Part shown: positions 31,817-41,428 of the stretch, piece after piece
Numbering within the stretch: the stretch's first letter is position 1
Layout: the number at the start of each line of letters is the position of its first letter
Source: Streptomyces glaucescens
GTDB taxonomy: Bacteria; Actinomycetota; Actinomycetes; Streptomycetales; Streptomycetaceae
Reading direction: 5' to 3'
Length of the DNA stretch: 64,000 nt
Assembly: GCF_000761215.1 (NCBI RefSeq)
Contig: NZ_CP009438.1
Span: 6,800,501-6,864,500, forward strand
The notes under the pieces: generated by a model
Seen by the model: only the letters and a program-made list of their open reading frames with translations
Databases searched by the model: none
What the model was told of the DNA's origin: nothing
Translations under genes and position numbers: made by a program

Positions 31817-34800
31817 GTGCGCATGACCAGCAGCACGGGCGAGGTCGCGGAGACCGTGCCGGGCGACCAGGAACTCAGAATGCTCCTGGCCGGCCTGACG
31901 GCCGTCCGGGACGGTGACTTCGGCACCCGCCTGCCCGAGGACGCCGACGGGCTCATGGGCGACATCGCCACCGTCTTCAACGGCATGGTCGACCAGCTGT
32001 CCGTCTTCACCTCCGAGGTGACCCGGGTGGCCCGTGAGGTGGGCACCGAGGGCACCCTGGGAGGCCAGGCGGAGGTGCCGGGCGTCTCCGGCACCTGGGC
32101 CGACCTGACCGACTCCGTCAACGCCATGGCGGGCAACCTGACCACTCAGGTCCGCGACATCGCCCAGGTGGCGACGGCCGTGGCCAAGGGCGACCTGTCG
32201 CAGAAGATCGACGTGCCCGCGCGCGGCGAGATCCTGGAGCTGAAGGAGACCGTCAACACGATGGTCGACCAGCTCTCCGCGTTCGCCGACGAGGTGACGC
32301 GGGTGGCCCGTGAGGTCGGCAGCGAGGGCCGCCTCGGCGGCCAGGCCAAGGTGCCCGGCGTGGCGGGCGTCTGGCGCGACCTGACCGACTCGGTCAACCT
32401 GATGGCGGGCAACCTGACCTCGCAGGTCCGCAACGTCGCCCAGGTGACGACGGCCGTGGCCAAGGGCGATCTCTCGCAGAAGATCACCGTGGACGCCCGG
32501 GGCGAGATCCTGGAGCTGAAGAACACCATCAACACGATGGTCGACCAGCTCTCCGCGTTCGCCGACGAGGTGACGCGGGTGGCCCGTGAGGTCGGCACCG
32601 AGGGCCGCCTCGGCGGCCAGGCGGACGTCAAGGGCGTCAAGGGCACCTGGCGCGACCTGACCGACTCGGTGAACTTCATGGCGGGCAACCTGACCTCGCA
32701 GGTCCGCAACGTCGCCCAGGTCGCCACCGCGGTCGCCAAGGGCGATCTCTCGCAGAAGATCACCGTGGACGCCCGGGGCGAGATCCTGGAGCTGAAGAAC
32801 ACCATCAACACGATGGTCGACCAGCTCTCCGCGTTCGCCGACGAGGCGACCCGGGTGGCCCGCGAGGTCGGCACCGAGGGCCGCCTCGGCGGCCAGGCCC
32901 ACGTGCGCGGAGTCTCCGGCACCTGGAAGGACCTCACCGACAACGTCAACGTGATGGCGTCGAACCTGACCAGCCAGGTCCGCTCCATCGCGCAGGTCGC
33001 CACCGCCGTCGCCCGCGGCGACCTGTCGCAGAAGATCACCGTCGAGGCCAAGGGCGAGGTCGCCGCCCTCGCGGACGCCATCAACACGATGGTGGACACC
33101 CTCTCCGCCTTCGCGGACGAGGTCACCCGGGTGGCCCGCGAGGTCGGCACCGAGGGCCGCCTCGGCGGCCAGGCCCAGGTGCCGAACGTGGCCGGCACGT
33201 GGAAGGACCTCACCGACAACGTCAACTCCATGGCCAACAACCTCACCGGCCAGGTGCGCAACATCGCCCTGGTCACGACGGCGGTGGCCCGGGGTGACCT
33301 GTCGAAGAAGATCGACGTGGACGCCCGCGGCGAGATCCTCGAACTGAAGACGACCATCAACACGATGGTCGACCAGCTCTCCGCGTTCGCCGACGAGGTC
33401 ACCCGCGTCGCCCGCGAGGTCGGCACCGAGGGGCGCCTCGGCGGCCAGGCCGAGGTGGAGGGCGTCTCGGGCACCTGGAAGCGGCTGACCGAGAACGTCA
33501 ACGAGCTGGCCGGGAACCTGACCCGGCAGGTGCGCGCCATCGCCGAGGTGGCCAGCGCCGTCGCCGAGGGCGACCTGACCCGGTCCATCACCGTGGAGGC
33601 GTCCGGCGAGGTCGCCGAGCTCAAGGACAACATCAACTCCATGGTGGAGTCCCTGCGCGAGACCACCCTCGCCAACCAGGAACAGGACTGGCTCAAGACC
33701 AACCTCGCGCGGATCGCCGGCCTCATGCAGGGCCACCGCGACCTGCCCGTCGTGGCCGAACTCATCATGGACGAGCTGGTGCCGCTGGTCTCGGCCCAGT
33801 ACGGCGCGTTCTACCTCGCCGAGGACGGCGAGCGCGGCCCCGAGCTGCGGCTCGTCGGCTCCTACGGCCGCCCCGAGGACGACGCGCGCCCCGAGCGCAT
33901 CCCGTTCGGCCGCTCCCTGGTCGGCCAGGCGGCCCGCAGCCGCCGCACCATCGCCGTCGACCAGCTGCCGCCCGACTACGTGACCATCTCCTCCGGGCTC
34001 GGCCAGACCGTGCCGACCACTCTCCTCCTGCTGCCGATCCTCTTCGAGGACCACGTCCTCGGCGTGATCGAGCTGGCGTCCGTGACCCGCTTCACCCCGA
34101 TCCACCAGGACCTGCTGGAGCAGCTCCGGGAGACGATCGGCGTCAACGTCAACACCATCCTGGCCAACGCCCGCACCGACGAACTGCTCGGCGAGTCGCA
34201 GCGCCTGACGGCCGAGCTCCAGGTCCGGTCGGCCGAACTCCAGGCCCAGCAGGAGGAATTGCAGCGCTCCAACGCCGAACTGGAGGAGAAGGCCTCGCTG
34301 CTCGCCGCGCAGAACCGCGACATCGAGGCGAAGAACCTCCAGATCGAGCAGGCCCGGCAGGAACTGGAGGCGCGCGCCCAGCAGCTGGCGCTGGCCTCGA
34401 AGTACAAGTCGGAGTTCCTGGCCAACATGAGCCACGAGCTGCGCACCCCGCTCAACAGCCTGCTCATCCTCGCCCAGCTCCTCGCCCAGAACCCCTCGCG
34501 CAACCTCACCCAGAAGCAGGTGGAGTACGCGGGCATCATCCACTCCGCGGGCTCCGACCTGCTCCAGCTCATCAACGACATCCTCGACCTGTCCAAGGTC
34601 GAGGCCGGAAAGATGGACGTGGCCCCCGAGCGGGTGTCACTGCGCCAGCTCATCGAGTACGTCGAGGCCACCTTCCAGCCGATGACGACCCAGAAGGGCC
34701 TGGAGTTCAAGGTGATCACCGCGCCCGGCGCGCCGAGCGACCTGGTCACCGACGACTCCCGGCTGCGCCAGGTGCTGCGCAACCTCCTGTCGAACGCGGT

Positions 34801-36091
34801 GAAGTTCACCGAGCAGGGCGGCGTCGAACTCGTCGTCAAGCCCGCCGCGCCGGAGGAGGTGCCCGGCGGGGTCCTCAAGGGCGGCCCCGTCGTCGCGTTC
34901 AGCGTGAAGGACACCGGCATCGGCATCCAGGAGCAGCAGCTGGAGGCCATCTTCGGCGCCTTCCACCAGGCGGACGGCACCACCAGCCGCAAGTACGGCG
35001 GCACGGGCCTCGGGCTGTCCATCACCCGGGAGATCGCCCACCTGCTCGGCGGTGCCGTGACCGTGGACAGCACGCCCGGCCGGGGCAGCACCTTCACGCT
35101 GTTCCTCCCGGTGACCCGGCCCGACTTCGAGCAGATCGCCGACCGGGCGCCGGAGCGGCCGGAGATCCTGCCCGCCGCGGAGGACGGCCTCGACGTGCCC
35201 GTCGCCCCCCGGCCGCGCGCGGCCGCGGGACGCCGGCGCCGGCTGCTCGTCGTGGAGGAGCGGCCGCGCGGCCTGCTCACCCTCGTCGCCGAGAGCGTCG
35301 TCGCGGACGTCGCCCGGCACAACCCGGACGAGGCCGTGCCGCGGCCCGTGGTGGACCTGATCACCGCCGTCGGCGCCCAGGAAGCGGCCGGCTCGCTGGC
35401 CGCGGAGCCGTGCCACTGCGTCGTGCTCGACCTCGACATGCCCGACGGCGAGGCCGCGCGGTTCCTGGAGGCCCTGCGGGGTGACTCGGCGCTGGCCGAC
35501 GTCCCCGTCCTGGTGCACAGCAGCCACCACACCGACACGGCCGCCCAGGTGCTGCGCCCGCACGCGCACGACGGGGCACTGGAGGTCCTCTCCAGCCTCG
35601 ACGAGCTGCGCGAGCGCATCGCGCTGCACCTGTCGGCCGAGGAGCCGGGCGACGTGCTGTCCCTGGTGCGGGGCGAGGAGCGGCAGGAGGTTCCGCAGGC
35701 CGTCGTCGACGACTCCTTCGCCGGACGGACCGTGCTCGTCGTCGACGACGACGCGCGCAACCTCTTCGCGCTCAGCGGGATCCTCGAACTGCACGGGTTC
35801 CGGGTGCTGCACGCGGAGGACGGCCGCAAGGGCATCGAGACGCTCCTCGCCCACCCGGAGATCGACCTGATCCTGATGGACGTCATGATGCCGGAGATGG
35901 ACGGGTACACCGCCACGGCGGAGATCCGCAGAATGCCGCAGTTCGCCGAGCTGCCCATCATCGCCGTCACCGCCAAGGCGATGCCGGGCGACCGGGAGAA
36001 GTCCCTGGCGTCGGGGGCGAGCGACTACGTCACCAAGCCCGTCGACACCCAGGACCTGATCACCTGCGTCCGGCGCTGGCTGTCCCGGTGA
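31817..36091 (+). CDS. soluble poly-HAMP hybrid histidine kinase
   Basis: A 1424-residue protein with no membrane segment or signal peptide. Residues of about 20-620 are seven HAMP units on an exact 92-residue period. GAF lies at about 630-785, a coiled coil at 790-865, HisKA at about 866-935 with phospho-acceptor His873 in NMSHELRTPLN, and HATPase_c at about 975-1105 (NLLSNAVKFTEQ, GTGLGLSI). A degenerate receiver lies at about 1139-1265 (LVVEE in place of the acidic pair) and an intact receiver at 1304-1424 with Asp1355 in LILMDVMMPEMDG. The layout resembles fungal group III (Nik1) osmosensor kinases. GTG 31817 follows GGGAGGGG; ATG 31823 is an alternative. The ANTAR-SpoIIE gene follows at 36183. 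Confidence 0.92.
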   Translation: MRMTSSTGEVAETVPGDQELRMLLAGLTAVRDGDFGTRLPEDADGLMGDIATVFNGMVDQLSVFTSEVTRVAREVGTEGTLGGQAEVPGVSGTWADLTDSVNAMAGNLTTQVRDIAQVATAVAKGDLSQKIDVPARGEILELKETVNTMVDQLSAFADEVTRVAREVGSEGRLGGQAKVPGVAGVWRDLTDSVNLMAGNLTSQVRNVAQVTTAVAKGDLSQKITVDARGEILELKNTINTMVDQLSAFADEVTRVAREVGTEGRLGGQADVKGVKGTWRDLTDSVNFMAGNLTSQVRNVAQVATAVAKGDLSQKITVDARGEILELKNTINTMVDQLSAFADEATRVAREVGTEGRLGGQAHVRGVSGTWKDLTDNVNVMASNLTSQVRSIAQVATAVARGDLSQKITVEAKGEVAALADAINTMVDTLSAFADEVTRVAREVGTEGRLGGQAQVPNVAGTWKDLTDNVNSMANNLTGQVRNIALVTTAVARGDLSKKIDVDARGEILELKTTINTMVDQLSAFADEVTRVAREVGTEGRLGGQAEVEGVSGTWKRLTENVNELAGNLTRQVRAIAEVASAVAEGDLTRSITVEASGEVAELKDNINSMVESLRETTLANQEQDWLKTNLARIAGLMQGHRDLPVVAELIMDELVPLVSAQYGAFYLAEDGERGPELRLVGSYGRPEDDARPERIPFGRSLVGQAARSRRTIAVDQLPPDYVTISSGLGQTVPTTLLLLPILFEDHVLGVIELASVTRFTPIHQDLLEQLRETIGVNVNTILANARTDELLGESQRLTAELQVRSAELQAQQEELQRSNAELEEKASLLAAQNRDIEAKNLQIEQARQELEARAQQLALASKYKSEFLANMSHELRTPLNSLLILAQLLAQNPSRNLTQKQVEYAGIIHSAGSDLLQLINDILDLSKVEAGKMDVAPERVSLRQLIEYVEATFQPMTTQKGLEFKVITAPGAPSDLVTDDSRLRQVLRNLLSNAVKFTEQGGVELVVKPAAPEEVPGGVLKGGPVVAFSVKDTGIGIQEQQLEAIFGAFHQADGTTSRKYGGTGLGLSITREIAHLLGGAVTVDSTPGRGSTFTLFLPVTRPDFEQIADRAPERPEILPAAEDGLDVPVAPRPRAAAGRRRRLLVVEERPRGLLTLVAESVVADVARHNPDEAVPRPVVDLITAVGAQEAAGSLAAEPCHCVVLDLDMPDGEAARFLEALRGDSALADVPVLVHSSHHTDTAAQVLRPHAHDGALEVLSSLDELRERIALHLSAEEPGDVLSLVRGEERQEVPQAVVDDSFAGRTVLVVDDDARNLFALSGILELHGFRVLHAEDGRKGIETLLAHPEIDLILMDVMMPEMDGYTATAEIRRMPQFAELPIIAVTAKAMPGDREKSLASGASDYVTKPVDTQDLITCVRRWLSR
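31985..33640 (+). repeat. 276-bp tandem coding repeat array (poly-HAMP)
   Basis: The codon ATG of the NxMVDxLSxF motif recurs at 31985, 32261, 32537, 32813, 33089, 33365 and 33641: six intervals of exactly 276 bp with no indel. Neighbouring units, such as those at 32261-32536 and 32537-32812, are highly similar at DNA level. The array encodes linked HAMP modules. Confidence 0.92.
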
Positions 36092-36182
36092 ACGCGCCGC
36101 AGCCCGCCCACGCACCCCGCCGGAGCGGGACCCGCCCCGACGTTCGCGTTCCCGCGGCGCCCCGCCAAGGAGCATTGCCACT

Positions 36183-38882
36183 GTGACCACCACCGGCAGT
36201 CCCGACGAACAGCACGGCCCCGAGCCGCGCCCGGCCCCGGCCGTCCCGGCACCACCGCCGCCCGCGGCGCCCGGACCCGGCCCGGCCGCCCCGCCGTCCC
36301 CGGCGCCGGCCGGCCCGGAGGGTGCGGGCGTTCCGGCGGGTACCGGCACGCCGCGGGCGGGCGCCGGCCCGGAGGGTGCCGTCGCGTCCGCGCCGGAGTC
36401 CGGCGCGGACGGCGCGCTGGTGCCCGTGCCGGACGCCCCCGCGGCGGGCACCGCCCCGCCGTCCGCGCCCGCCGGCCCGGCGACGGGCGGCGGTGACGCC
36501 GGTTCCGCCGTGGCGCCCGGCCCGCCCCGCGAGCCCGTGGGCGTCGCCGCGACCTCGCCCGTCGGCAGACTCGCCGCCACGGTCGAGCGGCTGCGGCGGG
36601 AGGTGCGGGCCGCGCACGCCGAGGCGGAGGGGCGGGCGCTGGTCGAACTCGCCAAGGGCATCCTGGTGGAGCGGCTCGGCTGCGGCCCCGCCCAGGCCGC
36701 CCGGCAGCTCGCGGAGCTCGCCGAGCAGGCCCGGATGAGCCCGCTGGAGTTCGCCGTCGAGGTCATCAACCAGGCGGCCCGGGACCGGGTGGCGGAGGCC
36801 ACGGACGCCTTCCTCGCCGCCGCCACCGGGGCCCGCGCGGCCCAGCAGGAGCAGGCCGCCGTGCGCCTGCGCGCCGCGGAGAGCGCGGCGCTCGCCGCAC
36901 CCGACGCGCAGGCCGTCGTCGGCTCGCTGCTGGAGCACGCGCTGCGCCCGCTGGGCGCGGTCGCCGTGGCCCTGTGGGCGGCCGGCCCGGACGGCTCGCT
37001 CAGCCTCACGGGCAGCGCCGGCTTCGCGCCGGCCGAGGCGTCACGGTGGCGCTACGTGCCACCGGACGTGGCGACGGTGGCGCGCCGCGCGCTCACCGAG
37101 CGCAGCGGGCAGTGGATGGGCTCGCTGGCGGAGACCGGGCTGCCCACCATCGGCCGCAACGCCCACCCGGACGGCGGCCGGGTCGCCGTGCCCGCGGGCA
37201 CCGGAGGGCGCATCCACGGGGTGCTGGAGATCGCCTGGCCCGCGCCGCTGGAGCCGCAGCCGCCGCAGGTGGTGCGCCAGGTGGAGGCGCTGGCCGAGCT
37301 GTGCGCGCACACCCTGGAGACGTACCCGGCCCGCCCGGACGCGGTGCCCGAGCCGCGCATCATGCCGGACACCGCGGAGCTGATGGACCTCGCCGACGGG
37401 CTGCACGACCCGGCCCTGGTGCTGGAGCCGTACCTCGACGACTCCGGGCGGCTGGCCGACTTCCGCATCCAGCACGTCAACAACCGCTTCCTGGATCCGG
37501 CGGGCCGGCCCCGGGCAGTGGTCAGCGGGGCCCTGCTGCTGGAGGCGTACCCGATGACGGCCGGGGGCAGCGAGCTGTTCCAGCGCATCGAGCGGGTGTA
37601 CGCCACCGGCGAGCCGTTCCGGGCCCGCCGCATGCGGCTCACCGCGCTGGTGGACCAGGTGCCGCTGTCGGCGGTGGCGGACATCAGCATCAGCCGGCAC
37701 GGCAACAGCGTCCTGCTGATCTGGCGCATCGAGGACGAGACGGCCCGGCTCGCCAGCCTGCTCCAGCACGCCCAGCGGCTCGGCCGTGTCGGCGGGTTCG
37801 AGGAGAACCTGCTGACGGGCGACATCACCTGGAACGGCCAGATGTTCGACCTGTACGGCCGGCCCCCGACCAGCCCGCCGGTGCCGCTGGAGGAGCTGTC
37901 CGCGCACGCCCACCCGGACGACGCGGTGACCATCGGCCGCTTCCTGCGCACGGTGCTGCACCAGCGGCGGCCCGCGTCCGCGGCCTTCCGGTTGCAGCGG
38001 CCGGACGGTGTCACCCGCCACATCCGCGTCGTCGCCGAGCCGGTCCTCGACACCGACGGCCGGCTGTTCGTGGTCCGCGGGGCCTGCCAGGACATCTCGG
38101 CCCAGCACTGGACGGAGGTGGCGCTGGCGGCCACCCGCGACCAGCTCGCGCACACCGAGCAGCAGGCCGCCGAGCGCAACCGGCTGGCGCTCCAGCTCCA
38201 GCACGCGATCATGCCTCCGACGCAGGCACCGCTCCAGGTGTCCGGCATGGAGGTGGCGGTGCGCTACCGCCCCGCGGAGACCGAGAACCTGGTGGGCGGC
38301 GACTGGTACGACGCCGTCGTCCTGCCGTCGCGGCGGGTGCTGCTGTGCGTGGGGGACGTGGCGGGCCACGGCATAGAGGCGGCGACGAGCATGGTCGTGC
38401 TGCGCAACGCGCTGCGCGGGCTGGCCGTCACCGGTGCCGGGCCCGGCCAGTTGCTGTCGTGGCTGAACCTGGTGGCGCACCACCTGAACGGTGCCGTGAC
38501 CGCCACGGCCGTGTGCGCGCTGTACGACCCGGAGGAGCGCACCCTGCGCTGGGCGCGGGCGGGCCACCTGCCGCCCGTGCTGGTGCGCGGCGGTGAGGCC
38601 GCGCCGCTGCCCCTGCTCAAGGGGATGCTGCTGGGGGCCGTGCCGGACGCGCCGTTCGAGGAGGGCGAGGTGCGGCTCGCGCCCGAGGACACGCTGCTGA
38701 TGTACACCGACGGCCTGGTGGAACGCCGCGACAGCTCCGTGGAGGAGTCGCTGACCCACCTGCTGAGCACGGCCTCGCGGGCGGCGCCGGCGGCGCTGGA
38801 CCAGCAGCTGGACCGGCTGCTCACGTACAGCCGGTCGGACACGGACGACGACACCTGCCTGGTGGGCATCCGGGTGGGCTGA
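36183..38882 (+). CDS. ANTAR-GAF-PAS-SpoIIE phosphatase
   Basis: An 899-residue protein. The first ~125 residues are a Pro/Ala/Gly-rich disordered tail. Residues of about 128-205 are an ANTAR RNA-binding domain (RALVELAKGILVERLGCGPAQAARQL..). GAF lies at about 235-385, two PAS-like regions between 395 and 650 (RLGRVGGFEENLLTGDITWNGQMFDLYG among them), and a SpoIIE PP2C domain at about 670-899 (GGDWYDAVVLP, VGDVAGHG, DDDTCLVGIRVG). GTG 36183 follows AAGGAG. It lies 91 bp downstream of the hybrid kinase, so one operon is likely. RNA-binding joined to phosphatase output is unusual outside actinobacteria. Confidence 0.9.
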   Translation: MTTTGSPDEQHGPEPRPAPAVPAPPPPAAPGPGPAAPPSPAPAGPEGAGVPAGTGTPRAGAGPEGAVASAPESGADGALVPVPDAPAAGTAPPSAPAGPATGGGDAGSAVAPGPPREPVGVAATSPVGRLAATVERLRREVRAAHAEAEGRALVELAKGILVERLGCGPAQAARQLAELAEQARMSPLEFAVEVINQAARDRVAEATDAFLAAATGARAAQQEQAAVRLRAAESAALAAPDAQAVVGSLLEHALRPLGAVAVALWAAGPDGSLSLTGSAGFAPAEASRWRYVPPDVATVARRALTERSGQWMGSLAETGLPTIGRNAHPDGGRVAVPAGTGGRIHGVLEIAWPAPLEPQPPQVVRQVEALAELCAHTLETYPARPDAVPEPRIMPDTAELMDLADGLHDPALVLEPYLDDSGRLADFRIQHVNNRFLDPAGRPRAVVSGALLLEAYPMTAGGSELFQRIERVYATGEPFRARRMRLTALVDQVPLSAVADISISRHGNSVLLIWRIEDETARLASLLQHAQRLGRVGGFEENLLTGDITWNGQMFDLYGRPPTSPPVPLEELSAHAHPDDAVTIGRFLRTVLHQRRPASAAFRLQRPDGVTRHIRVVAEPVLDTDGRLFVVRGACQDISAQHWTEVALAATRDQLAHTEQQAAERNRLALQLQHAIMPPTQAPLQVSGMEVAVRYRPAETENLVGGDWYDAVVLPSRRVLLCVGDVAGHGIEAATSMVVLRNALRGLAVTGAGPGQLLSWLNLVAHHLNGAVTATAVCALYDPEERTLRWARAGHLPPVLVRGGEAAPLPLLKGMLLGAVPDAPFEEGEVRLAPEDTLLMYTDGLVERRDSSVEESLTHLLSTASRAAPAALDQQLDRLLTYSRSDTDDDTCLVGIRVG

Positions 38883-38991
38883 GCCGGACGCCTCCGCGGT
38901 CCGCCGCGCGGGTCGAACCAGTCGAAGCAGTCTCCTCCGGACCGTTGACGTCACGTCGTGACTCCCACAACGATGGCCTGCGTCCGCAACT

Positions 38992-39005
38992 TGGGAGCGC
39001 TCCCA
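38992..39005. promoter_or_regulatory. CebR box
   Basis: TGGGAGCGCTCCCA is the exact 14-bp palindrome bound by the cellobiose-responsive repressor CebR of Streptomyces. It ends 41 bp before the GTG start of the cellulase gene. Induction by cellobiose or cellotriose is expected. Confidence 0.92.
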
Positions 39006-39046
39006 TGACCTTGGAGCGCCACCCGCACCTCCCGAGGAGCCCCGAC

Positions 39047-41284
39047 GTGAAACGACGCAGAACCGCCGCGCTGCTGTCCCTGACGGCACTCATCGGCACG
39101 GCGCTCACCACCGTTCCGGCCCAGGCCGACGAGGTCGAACAGGTCAGGAACGGCACCTTCGACAGCACCACCGAGCCCTGGTGGGCCTCCAGCAACGTCA
39201 CCGCCGGCCTGTCCGCCGGGCGGCTGTGCGCCGACGTCCCCGGGGGCACCGCCAACCGCTGGGACGCCGCCGTCGGCCAGAACGACCTCACCCTGGTGAA
39301 GGGGGAGTCGTACCGCTTCTCCTTCTACGCCGACGGCGCCCCCGCCGACCACACGGTCCGCGCCATCGTCGGCCTCTCGGTGGCCCCGTACGACACCTGG
39401 TTCGAGGTCAGCCCGCAGCTCAGCGTCTCCGGCAACAGCTACTCGTACACCTTCACCTCGCCCGTCGACACCACCCAGGCCCAGGTCGGCTTCCAGCTCG
39501 GCGGCAGCGCCGAGCCCTGGCGGTTCTGCATGGACGACGTGTCGCTGCTCGGCGGGGTGGCGCCCGAGCCGTACGAGCCCGACACCGGGCCCCGCGTCCG
39601 CGTGAACCAGGTCGCCTACCTGCCCGCCGGGCCGAAGAACGCCACCCTCGTCACCGACGCGACCCAGCGGCTGCCCTGGCAGCTGAAGAACGCCGGCGGC
39701 GCCGTGGTCGCCCGCGGCTGGACCGTGCCGCGCGGCACCGACGCCTCCTCCGGGCAGAACGTGCACTCCGTCGACTTCGGCGCGTACCGGGTGCGCGGCG
39801 AGGGGTTCACCCTGGTCGCCGACGGGCAGACCAGCCGCCCCTTCGACATCGGCACCGCCGCCTACGACCGGCTCGCCACCGACGCGGCGAAGTTCTACTA
39901 CACCCAGCGCAGCGGCCTCGCGATCCGCGACGACCTGCGGCCGGGCTACGGCCGCCCGGCCGGCCACGTCGGGGTGGCGCCCAACCAGGGCGACACCGAC
40001 GTGCCGTGCCAGCCGGGTGTGTGCGACTACCGGCTCGACGTCTCCGGCGGCTGGTACGACGCGGGCGACCACGGCAAGTACGTCGTGAACGGCGGCATCT
40101 CCGTCTGGGAGCTGCTGAGCACCTACGAGCGCGCCCGGCACGCCCGCACCGGCGAGGTCGAGCGGTTCCGTGACGGCACCCTCGCCATCCCCGAGAGCGG
40201 CAACAAGGTGCCCGACCTGCTCGACGAGGTGCGCTGGGAGCTGGACTTCCTGCTGAAGATGCAGGTCCCGGACGGGCAGCCGCTGGCCGGCATGGCCCAC
40301 CACAAAATCCACGACGAGAACTGGACCGGGCTGCCGCTGCTGCCGAGCGACGACCCGCAGAAGCGCGAGCTGCACCCGCCGACCACCGCGGCGACCCTGA
40401 ACCTCGCGGCGGTCGCCGCCCAGGCGGCCCGGCTCTACAAGCCCTACGACCCCCGGTTCGCGGCGCGCGCGCTCACCGCCGCGCGCAAGGCCTGGGCCGC
40501 GGCCGAGGCGCACCCGGCCGTGTACGCGGACGAGAACGACGGCATCGGCGGCGGCGCCTACCCGGACCGGGCCGTCGACGACGAGTTCTACTGGGCGGCG
40601 GCCGAGCTGTACCTCACCACCGGTGAGCGGCGGTTCGCGGACCACGTCCTGGGCTCCCCGGTGCACACCGCCGACATCTTCGGCCCGACCGGCTTCGACT
40701 GGGCCCGCACCGCCGCGGCGGCCCGGCTCGACCTGGCCACCGTGCCCAGCGGGCTGCCCGGCCGGGACAAGGTCCGCCGGTCCGTCGTGCAGGGCGCCGA
40801 CCGCTATCTGGCCACCCTGAAGGCCCACCCCTACGGCCTGCCGTACGCCCCCGCGGACAACAAGTACGACTGGGGCTCCACCCACCAGGTGCTGAACAAC
40901 GCCGTCGTGCTGGCCACGGCGTACGACCTCACGGGTGCCGCCAAGTACCGTGACGGGGCGGTCCAGACCATGGACTACGTCCTGGGCCGCAACGCGCTCA
41001 ACATCTCCTACGTCACCGGCTACGGCGAAGTGAGCGCACAGAACCAGCACAGCCGCTGGTACGCCCGTCAGCTCGACCCGAAGCTGCCGAACCCGCCGGC
41101 CGGCTCGCTGTCCGGCGGCCCGAACTCGAGCATCCAGGACCCGCTGGCGCAGAGCAAGCTCCAGGGGTGCGTCGGCCAGTTCTGCTACATCGACGACATC
41201 CAGTCGTGGTCGACCAACGAGATCACGATCAACTGGAACGCGGCCCTGGCCCGGGTGGCCGCCTTCGTGGCGGACCAGGGCTGA
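39047..41284 (+). CDS. secreted GH9 cellulase with N-terminal carbohydrate-binding domain
   Basis: A 745-residue secreted endoglucanase. GTG 39047 is chosen because GAGGAG lies 7 bases upstream and a clean Sec signal peptide follows (VKRRRTAALLSLTALIGTAL, cut after AQA); upstream in-frame ATGs fall on or before the CebR box. Residues of about 33-175 are a CBM4/9-like jelly-roll (NGTFDSTTEPWWAS, WRFCMDDVSL). An Ig-like domain follows at about 180-275. The GH9 (alpha/alpha)6 barrel has the paired Asp in WYDAGDHGKY (D338/D341), the His of QNQHSRW and the acid Glu725 in STNEITINWNAA. It hydrolyses internal beta-1,4-glucan bonds. Confidence 0.93.
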   Translation: MKRRRTAALLSLTALIGTALTTVPAQADEVEQVRNGTFDSTTEPWWASSNVTAGLSAGRLCADVPGGTANRWDAAVGQNDLTLVKGESYRFSFYADGAPADHTVRAIVGLSVAPYDTWFEVSPQLSVSGNSYSYTFTSPVDTTQAQVGFQLGGSAEPWRFCMDDVSLLGGVAPEPYEPDTGPRVRVNQVAYLPAGPKNATLVTDATQRLPWQLKNAGGAVVARGWTVPRGTDASSGQNVHSVDFGAYRVRGEGFTLVADGQTSRPFDIGTAAYDRLATDAAKFYYTQRSGLAIRDDLRPGYGRPAGHVGVAPNQGDTDVPCQPGVCDYRLDVSGGWYDAGDHGKYVVNGGISVWELLSTYERARHARTGEVERFRDGTLAIPESGNKVPDLLDEVRWELDFLLKMQVPDGQPLAGMAHHKIHDENWTGLPLLPSDDPQKRELHPPTTAATLNLAAVAAQAARLYKPYDPRFAARALTAARKAWAAAEAHPAVYADENDGIGGGAYPDRAVDDEFYWAAAELYLTTGERRFADHVLGSPVHTADIFGPTGFDWARTAAAARLDLATVPSGLPGRDKVRRSVVQGADRYLATLKAHPYGLPYAPADNKYDWGSTHQVLNNAVVLATAYDLTGAAKYRDGAVQTMDYVLGRNALNISYVTGYGEVSAQNQHSRWYARQLDPKLPNPPAGSLSGGPNSSIQDPLAQSKLQGCVGQFCYIDDIQSWSTNEITINWNAALARVAAFVADQG

Positions 41285-41302
41285 ACACGTCCGTGAAGGT
41301 GC

Positions 41303-41361
41303 CCGAGAGGTTCGAATGTGATACGGATCGCATCGGTCCCGACCGCTTTCGAACCTCTCGG
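41303..41361. repeat. 14-bp perfect inverted repeat
   Basis: CCGAGAGGTTCGAA (41303-41316) and TTCGAACCTCTCGG (41348-41361) are exact reverse complements, 31 bases apart. The element sits between the cellulase stop and the promoter of the RHH/Fic pair. It may be a long-loop hairpin ending the cellulase mRNA or a two-site operator just upstream of the -35 box. Confidence 0.75.
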
Positions 41362-41366
41362 TACCG

Positions 41367-41395
41367 TTGTACGGCCCCTCTGAGCTGGGGATATT
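41367..41395 (+). promoter_or_regulatory. promoter of RHH/Fic-like pair
   Basis: TTGTAC (41367-41372) and GATATT (41390-41395) are separated by 17 bp, a good vegetative-type spacing, with a start expected about 25 bp before the ATG at 41429. Confidence 0.55.
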
Positions 41396-41428
41396 TACGG
41401 GCAAGTACCCGCGCGGTACCGTGAGGCC

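Noticed and set aside
31688..34543. Minus-strand 951-codon open frame with regular repeats
   Set aside because: It is the mirror of the poly-HAMP coding repeats; its periodicity comes from the sense gene.
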